Shown one piece after another: positions 54,835-64,000 of a DNA stretch of 64,000 nucleotides. The stretch lies in NCBI RefSeq assembly GCF_010091925.1, contig NZ_WVID01000025.1, forward strand, positions 1-64,000, given 5' to 3'. This DNA comes from Nostoc sp. B(2019) (GTDB taxonomy: Bacteria; Cyanobacteriota; Cyanobacteriia; Cyanobacteriales; Nostocaceae). The position numbers and the translations under genes are program-made. Below the pieces are notes generated by a model. It ran no database searches. It saw only the letters and a list, made by a program, of their open reading frames with translations, and had not been told where the DNA came from. Numbering within the stretch: the stretch's first letter is position 1; every line of letters starts with the position of its first letter.

Positions 54835-55053
54835 ATCTAAGCAGGTAAAGTTGTAGTTTTTATTGTTGTAAAAGATATCTTATGACTTATGGAATTTGCA
54901 ATATATTAGCAAACGAAGGTAATAAAAATGATTTAATTGCTTTGATGAGCGATCGCACTAACACTAAATGTCAGGCGGAGTTAATAACGGAATTTTGTGT
55001 AGTAACAACCGCTTTTTAAAGTTAAAAATTGAAACTCAATACTCAAAGTAGCT

Positions 55054-56355
55054 TTAATTCTTAGGTTTGAGTAACAGATAAAATAATTGTCCATTACTAA
55101 CTGTAACGCCAGCGCGCTCGCCTGCCACTTTACCAGTACCTAAAAAATAATCTACTCTACCAGCACCTTTAATTGCCCCTCCAGTATCTTGATCAAGAAC
55201 ATAGCGACTAACAATCTGATGCTCTATTCCATTAGCCTTAGCAAAGGGAAAAGAAGCACGAATTAAGGCTAAAGCACCAGGAGGCATGAGAGATTTATCT
55301 GTAGCAATAGAACGCTCTGCTGTTACTGGTACGTTGATAGAACCTTGTGCTGGCGCACCATGATTTTCTTGAAAAAAAACAAAGCTGCGATCGCGCGGAA
55401 TATAAATATTTAAATCTTGGGGATGCTTCTGGAAATAGTCGAGAATAATTGGCATAGTCATACCTTCTAAAGGTAATTTGCCATCGTTCGCTAGTTCTCT
55501 CCCAATGCTTTTGTAGTTATAAGCAGTATTACCGGCATAACCGATTGTTGTCTGAGTGCCATCAGTTAGCTGAAGTCTTGCAGAACCCTGAATTTGAGCT
55601 AAATATGGTTCAAGGCGATCGCGAAACCAAAACAACTCTAATCCCCGCAGGTTGCCTTTTTCGCCTTGCAAACCGTCTGCTCCTTCTAACTCTTGGCGTG
55701 TAGGATGAGGCTTAGGCCAGGAATCTAAATCAGCAGGTAATCGATAAATAGGATAGCGATACTCTGCGGTGGGAAAACGACTAGCGACATAAAGCGGTTC
55801 ATAGTAGGCGGTGAATAAAACCGCACCTTTGGTATCGTGTCCGACTGATTGATAAAAGACAAACTCTCTTTCTATAGCTGTATGCAATTCGGTTGCAGAA
55901 CTAGTTTTTAATAGTAGTTCCCGAAATCTTTTCAAGCTATTTAGGACGCGATCGCGTGTAATTCCAGTCACTTGATATCTTTGATAAGCAGCAATAGCAT
56001 TAGCTGTTTGCAGGTATTGCAAACTGTGATCAATAGCTGTCAATAATGCCTTTTTATCTGGTAGTTGACTATTTTCTTTTGCATAGATAAACTTATCTAC
56101 ACAAGAAGCATCACCCTGGCAACAAGTAACTGGCAATCTCTGGATTAATACTGGCGGTGCTTGGATTTTTGACCTTTGAATAGATGCATCTTGATTTTGG
56201 GTAGTAAAGGAGGAGGTTGGTATATCCCACTTTTTCACCCGGCATTCTGGCGGACTGAGTTCCTGATGCGCTAAAGATTGCATACGCACCAGAAAAACTG
56301 ACAGAATCACAGGTATGCTAATGGCGATCGCTGCAAGTATCTTTTTCATCTGCAA
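55054..56355 (-). CDS. mltA: Murein lytic transglycosylase A (MltA)
   Basis: 433 residues. Signal peptide or lipoprotein-like N-terminus (about 1-30). The MltA domain (about 180-330) has FTAYYEPLYVASR and YPIYRLP, and the 3D domain at the C-terminus ends DQDTGGAIKGAGRVDYFLGTG with its three conserved aspartates (DxDTGGAIxG.RxD). It cleaves the MurNAc-GlcNAc bond of peptidoglycan forming 1,6-anhydro ends. It is upstream of no partner in the same operon; pcxA precedes it on the same strand. Confidence 0.95.
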   Translation of the reverse strand: MQMKKILAAIAISIPVILSVFLVRMQSLAHQELSPPECRVKKWDIPTSSFTTQNQDASIQRSKIQAPPVLIQRLPVTCCQGDASCVDKFIYAKENSQLPDKKALLTAIDHSLQYLQTANAIAAYQRYQVTGITRDRVLNSLKRFRELLLKTSSATELHTAIEREFVFYQSVGHDTKGAVLFTAYYEPLYVASRFPTAEYRYPIYRLPADLDSWPKPHPTRQELEGADGLQGEKGNLRGLELFWFRDRLEPYLAQIQGSARLQLTDGTQTTIGYAGNTAYNYKSIGRELANDGKLPLEGMTMPIILDYFQKHPQDLNIYIPRDRSFVFFQENHGAPAQGSINVPVTAERSIATDKSLMPPGALALIRASFPFAKANGIEHQIVSRYVLDQDTGGAIKGAGRVDYFLGTGKVAGERAGVTVSNGQLFYLLLKPKN

Positions 56356-56402
56356 AATAGAGATTAAGAAAATTATTACTCAGTCCCCATTGCCCAATCT
56401 TA

Positions 56403-57713
56403 TTATTCATTCATATTACGGTAAGTGGCAACTGCCGAAGGTGATATGCGGTTCAAGTATCGGAATATCCAATATTTAAAAATGGTATCTAAAATCACTG
56501 GAAATGTGGCAATAAATAAGAATATAAAATCTCGATTAGCTGGTAATCCCCAATGGCGCGATAAACCTTCTAGAATCACTTCCCAGCCATGAGGAGAGTG
56601 GAATCCGACAAAAACATCAGTGAACAAAATGATAATAAATGCCTTAGCGCTATCACTCAAACCATAGACAATATGATCAAAGAAATCTTTAATCACCCCA
56701 ATAGAAGATTTGCTGACTAGCAAAAGCCAGATGAAAGCACCAACAGAAAAAATATCAGAAAAAACATTTTTGATTGCATTAGCACTTTCACCACGAAACT
56801 CCTCAGCAATCTCACGAGCTTTCTCTTGCATTTCGGTTTCAATCTGCTCAGGAGTCAGTGGAGGTGCATTACTAATAAGATTTTGAAACTTGATTTTTTC
56901 TTCAAATCTTTGCAGTTCTCCAATAGCTTCTTCTTCCATCTCAAAATTGAGGAATACTTGCACTTGCTCAGGGCCTCTAAAATGGTCAACAAGTGGCCCT
57001 ACTACAAAAATTTTTGCTAACTGATGGGTTAAAAGTGGTACTATAATTAACAATAAGATGAATCTAATAGATATTATTGTTCTTCTTTGAGTCTGACGAA
57101 AATTTTGAACTACATCTTGTTCAGAATTAGGATCTAATTCAACTTGTAAACGAGTGATGGTACTTAAAATTGAACGGGGTAAAATCCCCAAAGTGTCGGC
57201 TTTGCGTTGTGGTTTTTTCTCAGGGTTTGGAGTTGGCTTTTTTGGTGGTAATGGTGGAGCGATAGCCGATTCAACTGGCAGAACTTGAGGTTTAGTAACT
57301 ATTGAAGAAGTTGCTGGCTCACCAGATATCGTGTATTTTGATATGACTTGATCAATGAAGTTTAGCTTTTCCAAAACTAGAGAAGGATTAGGATATTCTA
57401 TACCTGCTTTATTGGCTGCTTTTTGATTCTCTTCGTTTAAGAACCAACGGCTTGCTCTAAACTCTGTAAGCCTCATCCTGGAAATTTTTAATAGCTTTTT
57501 CAGGTCTGACTCAAAATAATCCATCACGCTGTTGCTGTACGTGGCTGAGTCAACGTCTATTTTATTACCATTGAAATGCTTACTTTCTATCTCCTTAATC
57601 TTTAATGCCGCTTGGTAAGCTTCATCTAGAGAGCGTTCTGGTGTCTGTAAATACCAACGGTAAGCAGGCAGTAGTAAATGATAGATTTTTTGGCTAAAAA
57701 CAGAGTTTTTCAT
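56403..57713 (-). CDS. pcxA: Proton extrusion protein PcxA (CotA/CemA family)
   Basis: 436 residues from the ATG at 57713 (the TTG at 57722 is less likely). The N-terminal part (about 10-190) is soluble, with PERSLDEAYQAALKIKEIE; the CemA domain (about 195-436) has about four membrane helices and the hallmark HSPHGWEVILEGLSRHWG (about 370-387). In cyanobacteria PcxA supports light-induced proton extrusion and CO2 uptake or pH balance. It is followed by mltA on the same strand. Confidence 0.95.
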   Translation of the reverse strand: MKNSVFSQKIYHLLLPAYRWYLQTPERSLDEAYQAALKIKEIESKHFNGNKIDVDSATYSNSVMDYFESDLKKLLKISRMRLTEFRASRWFLNEENQKAANKAGIEYPNPSLVLEKLNFIDQVISKYTISGEPATSSIVTKPQVLPVESAIAPPLPPKKPTPNPEKKPQRKADTLGILPRSILSTITRLQVELDPNSEQDVVQNFRQTQRRTIISIRFILLLIIVPLLTHQLAKIFVVGPLVDHFRGPEQVQVFLNFEMEEEAIGELQRFEEKIKFQNLISNAPPLTPEQIETEMQEKAREIAEEFRGESANAIKNVFSDIFSVGAFIWLLLVSKSSIGVIKDFFDHIVYGLSDSAKAFIIILFTDVFVGFHSPHGWEVILEGLSRHWGLPANRDFIFLFIATFPVILDTIFKYWIFRYLNRISPSAVATYRNMNE

Positions 57714-57787
57714 CGCAGACAATCATCCAGCATGTTTTGGTGATTCTTAACCCTAAGTTAACGCACGAGGTATATTAACAAATCTAC

Positions 57788-57793
57788 AAGGAG
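57788..57793 (+). promoter_or_regulatory. Ribosome binding site deciding a GTG start
   Basis: AAGGAG lies 7 nt before the GTG at 57801, which therefore is the start of the helicase-fold protein. Confidence 0.8.
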
Positions 57794-57800
57794 AAGTTTT

Positions 57801-59987
57801 GTGTCTCATTCGGTCTGGATTGTTGGTACTAGCCGCAGTGGTAAGACTGCTCGCTTGGTAGAGCAATTTTGTAGTTGGGTGCAAACTGAAAACAAATATA
57901 TTGAATCATTTTATACTAAAAATCTAGGACAGGAAAAAGGTGGTCATCTACCAAAACTTATGTATCTTAGGCCAACAGAACCAGGAGTTTTGGTCTTAGC
58001 TGCTAATGATGACAATCGTCGAGAATTGGGTGATAAAATTGTTACAAATACCCTAGGAAAATATCCGGTTCGTGCTAAGACACCACTAGGTTTTTTTCAA
58101 GATGAAGTTATTTTATTTTGGCCGTTGCTGATTCAGTCGTTGAACTTGAAAGCGCAATTTCCAGTAAGATTGCGTCCAGAAACGGAACAAGAATTGGCAA
58201 CCAAACTCTGGCGTTCCCAATTAAATGAAGAAATTTTACGTCTAGCGGGAGTGAATGAGTCTCGTTTCGTGCGTCGCATCCTAGACTTATTGCAATTAGC
58301 AGCTTACAGCGGCACACCTTGCGAAGATATCGCCCAGATTTTGCAAAAGGGTTTGCAAGAGAATGCCATAAACCTAGAGCCAGAATTTTTGGCGTCTTTG
58401 CTGCTAGATTGGCGTAACTGGTGTCTAGAGAGGGGATTTTTAACTTATGGAATTATTACCGAACTTTATAGTCAGCACTTGTTAAGCGATCCCAATTACC
58501 AACAACACCTAACTAAACGCTATCAGGCAATACTAGCCGATGATGTGGACGATTATCCTGGCGTAGCACGTCAGCTGTTTGATTTGCTCTTAGATCAAGG
58601 TGCAGTAGGAGCGTTTAGCTATAATCCCGATGGTGCAGTGCGATTAGGATTGGGAGCAGATCCCGACTACCTAGAAGGATTAGCAGGGCGTTGTCGTATA
58701 GAAACCTTAACCGGCTTCCCCTCAGATTCTCTTGCAGATAGACTTGCAACATCAATGGTGGAATTAGTCACAGAACCGATGGGACTATATAGTTTACCCA
58801 ATGCGGTGCAGTCAATTCTAACCACCTCCCGCGCCCAACTGTTGCGGCAAACAGCAGAGGTAATTGCTAATGCGATCAAATCTAAGCAAGTTGAACCAGA
58901 ACAAGTGGTAATTATTGCACCTGGTTTGGATGCGATCGCTCGTTATACCCTGGTAGAAATCCTCGTCAAGCAAAACATCCAGGTAGAATCGCTCAACGAT
59001 CAGCGTCCCCTAATTAGTTCACCCGTTATCCGCGCCTTATTAACGATGCTGGCACTAGTTTATCCTGGTTTGGGACGTCTGGTGGATCGGGATGCCGTGG
59101 CTGAGATGCTCGTGGTACTCAGTGGAAGAGAGGGGGCGAGTGGGAGAGTAGAAGAGGGGGAAAATAATTCTTCACCCCATCACCCAAAGATTGATCCGGT
59201 ACGTGCTGGGTTAATTGCCGATTACTGCTTTGTACCCCATCCCGATTATCCCAACTTACTGCCAGTATCGACGTTTGAGCGCTGGGATAGAATCGGCTAT
59301 GCAGCTACCACAGCTTATAATGATATATTGCAGTGGTTAGAAAAACAGCGATCGCAACAAGAACTCCGCCTGATTCCCAGTCCCATTTCCCTTTTAGACA
59401 GAGCAATTCAGCACTTTTTGTGGAATGGCAGTAATCTTCCCTACGATCAACTAGCAGCACTGCGGGAATTGCTCGAAACTGCTCAACATTACTGGGAAAT
59501 TGACACCCGATTACGACAAATTGACCCAGTTGAGACGACACCTCACGCCACAATTAACGAATTCATTCAACTACTGCGGCGTGGTACTATCACCGCTAAC
59601 CCTTATCCTGTGCGCCCTATTGGAGCAGCCAAAAAAGCTGTCACCTTAGCCACAATTTTCCAATACCGCTCTAGTAGACGATTTCACCGCTGGCATTTCT
59701 GGCTAGATGCTGGTTCACCCCTGTGGGCAAAAGGTGGTGCGGCTACATTGTTTGGTGCGCCGTTTTTCCTGCAAGAAAGGTTAGGTGAACCTTGGACAGC
59801 AGAAGATGAGAAATTTGCCGAAGAACAACGACTACGAAGAATTTTGGCAGATTTGCTATCTCGTGTATCTGAAAAAGTTTATTTGTGTCACAGCGATTTA
59901 GCTGTTAATGGTCAAGAGCAATTAGGGCCGCTATTACCTTTGGTGAATGCTTGTGTATCTGTTATTTCTGAGGTGTTTGTTACTTAA
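57801..59987 (+). CDS. UvrD/RecB-like superfamily I helicase-fold protein
   Basis: 728 residues from a GTG start with a good ribosome site. Walker A is GTSRSGKTARL (about 9-19), motif Ia-like VLVLAANDDNRRELGDKI (about 63-80), motif II is ILADDVDDYP (about 245-254) where DExx is usual, and a LGADPDYLEG element (about 283-292) takes the place of motif III. C-terminal motifs are weak, and no PD-(D/E)xK nuclease domain is visible. It resembles cyanobacterial proteins often annotated as recombinase family. A low-complexity spacer (REGASGRVEEGEN) near 450 is encoded by a short repeat. A role in DNA repair is likely but unproven. Confidence 0.85.
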   Translation: MSHSVWIVGTSRSGKTARLVEQFCSWVQTENKYIESFYTKNLGQEKGGHLPKLMYLRPTEPGVLVLAANDDNRRELGDKIVTNTLGKYPVRAKTPLGFFQDEVILFWPLLIQSLNLKAQFPVRLRPETEQELATKLWRSQLNEEILRLAGVNESRFVRRILDLLQLAAYSGTPCEDIAQILQKGLQENAINLEPEFLASLLLDWRNWCLERGFLTYGIITELYSQHLLSDPNYQQHLTKRYQAILADDVDDYPGVARQLFDLLLDQGAVGAFSYNPDGAVRLGLGADPDYLEGLAGRCRIETLTGFPSDSLADRLATSMVELVTEPMGLYSLPNAVQSILTTSRAQLLRQTAEVIANAIKSKQVEPEQVVIIAPGLDAIARYTLVEILVKQNIQVESLNDQRPLISSPVIRALLTMLALVYPGLGRLVDRDAVAEMLVVLSGREGASGRVEEGENNSSPHHPKIDPVRAGLIADYCFVPHPDYPNLLPVSTFERWDRIGYAATTAYNDILQWLEKQRSQQELRLIPSPISLLDRAIQHFLWNGSNLPYDQLAALRELLETAQHYWEIDTRLRQIDPVETTPHATINEFIQLLRRGTITANPYPVRPIGAAKKAVTLATIFQYRSSRRFHRWHFWLDAGSPLWAKGGAATLFGAPFFLQERLGEPWTAEDEKFAEEQRLRRILADLLSRVSEKVYLCHSDLAVNGQEQLGPLLPLVNACVSVISEVFVT

Positions 59988-60263
59988 TTAATTTTATCTA
60001 TAGCAAACTTAAATACATTTTGAACCGGTTTTTAAGGTAGCCAATAATTAAATTTAGCTAAGAATAAAATTAGATTTAAAATGCAAGCAACTTTTGCAAA
60101 TCGCAAACTAATTTAGCAATATCTATGCTATTGTTGTTATAGGAATCAAAAAAAGTAAAAGCACAAAAAGACTTAAAAAAAGTGAAGCGAGCTTAATATG
60201 CTTCTTGTGCTCTGGTAAATCCCCTTCAATTCGCTATAATTTTTTGTAGCGACACAAAGCCAA

Positions 60264-60835
60264 ATGAAGCAAGATATTAAGCTTGGTAATAACTTGAAGT
60301 TAATCAAAACTTGACTGGGTATGAGCCAGCAAAAGTTGGCTAACATAGCTAGCATTACCTACCAGATGCGATCACTCTTTGAGTCTGGGAAGAAAGACTC
60401 TTAGTATAGTCTGGGAAGCAGATAGAAATTCAGAACTGTTAATGACTTAGTGCAAGCGGGAGCGAGCATTTATAACCGCGAACTAGGTTTCAGCAGTTGC
60501 ATATTTTTGGAACGAAAACTTCAATAAAAGCAAGTATCGTTCCTTAATATCCAAAAATTGAACCATATTCTCAAAAGTCACCAAGATGTTTCCCAAGTCT
60601 TAGTATCAGAGGTTGCTGATGTAAACATCAGCACAACATCTGTAGCTATCACTTTTGGGCTGGAATTTATTCCCCTACATCAGCCACAATCTGATTGATT
60701 CTCAAGGAATACTTGCAATAAACGGCAGTATAGCAGTTGCTCAGTACTTGGGGATATTGATTGGTTGCGCTCGTAATTAGAAGTTCTTAGCAACTATGAC
60801 ATAAGCAAAATCGAGGAAGTTGTAGCGACCATTTG
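60264..60835 (+). pseudogene. XRE helix-turn-helix/substrate-binding-domain regulator, decayed
   Basis: ATG at 60264 opens MKQDIKLGNNLKLIKT, then a TGA, then LGMSQQKLANIASITYQMRS, a clear XRE helix-turn-helix, and a TAG. Later pieces in shifted frames match the periplasmic-binding-like part of this regulator class: HQDVSQVLVSEVADVNIST, then FGLEFIPLHQPQSD before a TGA, and SNYDISKIEEVVAT near 60795-60835. At least three stops and frame changes are present. Intact relatives join XRE and molybdate-type binding domains. It lies about 430 bp upstream of nifH. Confidence 0.7.
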
Positions 60836-62167
<1,332 letters not shown>

Positions 62168-62178
62168 GCAATACTTCA

Positions 62179-62198
62179 GGGTGGGTAGCAGCCCACCC
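62179..62198 (+). terminator. Hairpin right after nifH
   Basis: GGGTGGG (62179-62185) pairs perfectly with CCCACCC (62192-62198) around TAGCAG, 12 nt after the nifH stop. Only TTAC follows, so it may act as a processing or stabilising hairpin as well as a terminator. Confidence 0.6.
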
Positions 62199-62249
62199 TT
62201 ACTTCAATTGTTAAAGGCTATGTAGAAGAATAGACTTTTTACAGAAGTC

Positions 62250-62294
62250 AAGAACGGGGGAAGACATAGAATGTTCCTTTTCCCGTTCTTTTAT
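62250..62294. terminator. Intrinsic terminator between nifH and a convergent gene
   Basis: AAGAACGGG (62250-62258) pairs with CCCGTTCTT (62282-62290) around a 23-nt loop, followed by TTATAATTTTT. It could serve nifH and, in reverse, the gene ending at 62300. Confidence 0.7.
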
Positions 62295-62299
62295 AATTT

Positions 62300-62620
62300 T
62301 TACCCAACATCTGGCAAACTTGATAATTCCTGGAGTTCATTATTCAGAGGACAATCCTGGATACTGCTCAAACAAGATTTAATGTGAGAGCGGATAGCTC
62401 GTTCATAAACTACAGTTTGCTCTGTGCGTATCCCTACAGCCTGATATATCAAGTTAATTTCTGGAAATTCGTGCCAATACATCAAAAAAATATCTTTGGC
62501 TGGAGTAGTTATTTCATAATTATTCTCTTTTCTTTTTTTTCTGAGTCTACAATTATTTAGTTGTAATTTTTCTCTAAATAGTTTTTCAAAATCTGGAACT
62601 TGATTTGAAGTAGTTTGCAT
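62300..62620 (-). CDS. Hypothetical protein
   Basis: 106 residues, mixed charge, no signal peptide or membrane segment. A basic RLRKKRKENN block (about 25-34) could bind nucleic acid. No family recognised. It converges with nifH across a shared terminator. The chance of a real gene is moderate. Confidence 0.55.
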   Translation of the reverse strand: MQTTSNQVPDFEKLFREKLQLNNCRLRKKRKENNYEITTPAKDIFLMYWHEFPEINLIYQAVGIRTEQTVVYERAIRSHIKSCLSSIQDCPLNNELQELSSLPDVG

Positions 62621-63331
62621 AGTTTCTACACGTTAATAACGTATCAATTAAGGCGAACACTATCTTGTGATGTTACTTAAGTATGACACTTTAGCTACCT
62701 ATCATAAGAATAGTGTATCAGTTAGAGAGGATTTAAGAATTATGAGTTTATTTTTCCTCTCCAGGGTAACGGAAGAGGGCTAATTCCAACTCATTTTATT
62801 GCAGCCTTTCGTTTATCTGCCTTGTTTATTGACCACAGATTAGGGAAGTTGAAAATTAGTTTCAGATTATAAATTTACTAAACCGCAACTTTTTGCTACT
62901 CTTCTATCCTAGCTTAAGTAACACAGTATAAAAATTTGCACTTTGTTTTATCCACGCTTTTCTTAAAAAGCTTGGGGACGAATTTGGCATATAAGATTAA
63001 GTCGCAACCTATTGCAAGTTTACGATTTGAAAGCCGAGCGGATGCTACCAGCTTAGCCCTAAATCTAAAAAATAAGCTTAATAATGAGCAAAATGCCCAT
63101 TAGCATCCTGTACAAGGATGAATTTATAATCTACCTTGAAAGATATTTTTAAAATTAACAACAGCAAATATGCTGGTATATAGAAAACTAGTTTTGTTTA
63201 TTACTTTTTATTAAGGAGAAAAGATAAAGATATTCTTATATATCTATATCGCTATGTGCTTTTGTATGTTCTCAATATTATGTAATGACATCTTTAGTAA
63301 TCACACAAGCTTAAGAAAATGAGGCTTTTTA
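62621..63331. other. Gene-free gap before the methyltransferase
   Basis: About 710 bp, AT-rich, without a supported gene. A small hairpin, CATCCT-GTACA-AGGATG, lies at 63102-63118. GAGG lies 7-8 nt before the methyltransferase ATG. Nothing else was recognised. Confidence 0.6.
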
Positions 63332-64000
63332 ATGAAAAATTTGATTCCCGATCGCAGGACATCTGAGGAAGAACGTTTCCAAGATGACTATTATTCTTAC
63401 TTTGAAGCGCCTGAAAATGTTACCCGATATACGCCGGCTGCTGGTTTTTTAGATAATGCTTTTCTGGAAAAGTCATTCTCTCTATTGGATTTAGGATGTG
63501 GGAATGGGGCTTTAAGCAAATATCTACCTGCTCGATGTGACTACCTTGGAGTTGATCACAGTGAATTAGCTATTGAACAATGTTTAAAACTCTATTCAAA
63601 TAGAAAGTTTATTGCCAAAGATTTATCGCTTTTTCTGTCTGAGTTTGCTGAGGAAAATCAAAAATTTGATGCAGTCGTGCTAGCAGGTCTGCTATTTCAC
63701 AGTGTTGATAAGGAAACTCAAGAAAAAAAAGATGATCAAGAAATTATTCAATTCTGTCTGGATAAAATACTCACTGATAACGGATATCTCGTGATTATTG
63801 TGCCTTTTTGCTATGGTAATCACCCATCTCATAGTTTATTTGTTCGAGCAGAGTGGTTACAAAAGTCAGTAGAAAAAATGCTGAAAATTGCTAAGGCAAA
63901 GATTGTTCACGAAAATATCTCCATACAGGTCGGCTTGGAAAAGAGGGTTGAACAGCAGAAGGCGATTCCTGAATGGTTTGTTCCTGATAGCAATGCTGAT
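63332..64000 (+). CDS. Class I SAM-dependent methyltransferase (partial, C-terminus beyond window)
   Basis: Translated by hand from the ATG at 63332 to the right edge: 223 residues with no stop. Motif I is LLDLGCGNGALSKYL (about 50-64), motif II region YLGVDHSELAIEQC (about 70-83), motif IV-like FDAVVLAGLLFHS (about 113-125), and a post-I strand GYLVIIVPFCYG (about 150-161). It methylates an unknown acceptor, possibly a small molecule or natural-product intermediate. The upstream context is a gene-free 0.7-kb gap, so no operon clue is visible. Confidence 0.88.
   Translation, partial: MKNLIPDRRTSEEERFQDDYYSYFEAPENVTRYTPAAGFLDNAFLEKSFSLLDLGCGNGALSKYLPARCDYLGVDHSELAIEQCLKLYSNRKFIAKDLSLFLSEFAEENQKFDAVVLAGLLFHSVDKETQEKKDDQEIIQFCLDKILTDNGYLVIIVPFCYGNHPSHSLFVRAEWLQKSVEKMLKIAKAKIVHENISIQVGLEKRVEQQKAIPEWFVPDSNAD

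Overview
The window looks like a chromosomal stretch of a filamentous, probably heterocyst-forming cyanobacterium (Nostocales). The supporting signs are many GCGATCGC (HIP1-type) octamers, an orange carotenoid protein, a PcxA/CemA proton-extrusion protein, an SLH-OprB iron-uptake porin, a Rcp1-type response regulator, a nifH gene, CHAT/CHASE2/DUF928/DUF1822 genes, and intergenic short repeats of the kind common in this group. The genus cannot be fixed from the window. No rRNA, tRNA, CRISPR array, intact insertion sequence or prophage was seen.

Layout. 1-3281 (minus strand): a two-domain geosmin synthase followed by a cut-off gene for a family 2B encapsulin shell protein with a cyclic-nucleotide-binding-like insertion; this fits a compartment that encloses a terpene cyclase. 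4438-6940: a compact lipoxygenase converging on a PlsC/DGAT-type acyltransferase. 6941-8164: a long gap with three strong intrinsic terminators and two promoter-like modules exactly 116 bp apart, a candidate small-RNA cluster. 8165-14191: outer-membrane porin, an uncharacterised membrane-anchored protein, a small coiled-coil protein and threonine synthase. 14355-21795 (minus strand): three translationally coupled genes for a giant hybrid kinase with two kinase cores, a Rcp1-like receiver and a second hybrid kinase. 22590-25998: YihY family, DUF4112, alpha/beta hydrolase and Uma2 genes. 26215-31271: an ATPase-like protein with a degenerate P-loop, a P2-type cation ATPase and a class D beta-lactamase. 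31683-33760: a CxxC protein, cobU and a hypothetical. 33901-36431: two family-2 glycosyltransferases and a WcaF-like acetyltransferase, a small exopolysaccharide operon.

36459-48718 is a mostly minus-strand block of DUF928, CHAT-CHASE2, DUF1822, TPR-CHAT and sigma-70-like genes. It holds a divergently oriented orange carotenoid protein gene, a kinase-like gene and two Uma2 genes. The core five families look like one caspase-like (CHAT) sensing or regulatory system. 48910-54834 contains a decayed AAA-like gene, a TPR protein, a DUF2330/RnfD-like pair, an orphan antitoxin beside a truncated toxin, and a polysaccharide deacetylase. 55054-59987: MltA lytic transglycosylase, PcxA and a UvrD/RecB-like helicase-fold protein. 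60264-62167: a decayed XRE/substrate-binding regulator and a nifH without nifDK. The right edge cuts a SAM-dependent methyltransferase.

The most interesting points are the geosmin synthase-encapsulin pair with a motif repeated after each cyclase domain, the two-module small-RNA candidate at 7188-7533, and the CHAT/CHASE2/DUF1822/DUF928/sigma block. All functional statements rest on reading motifs and family resemblance from memory; no database search was run.
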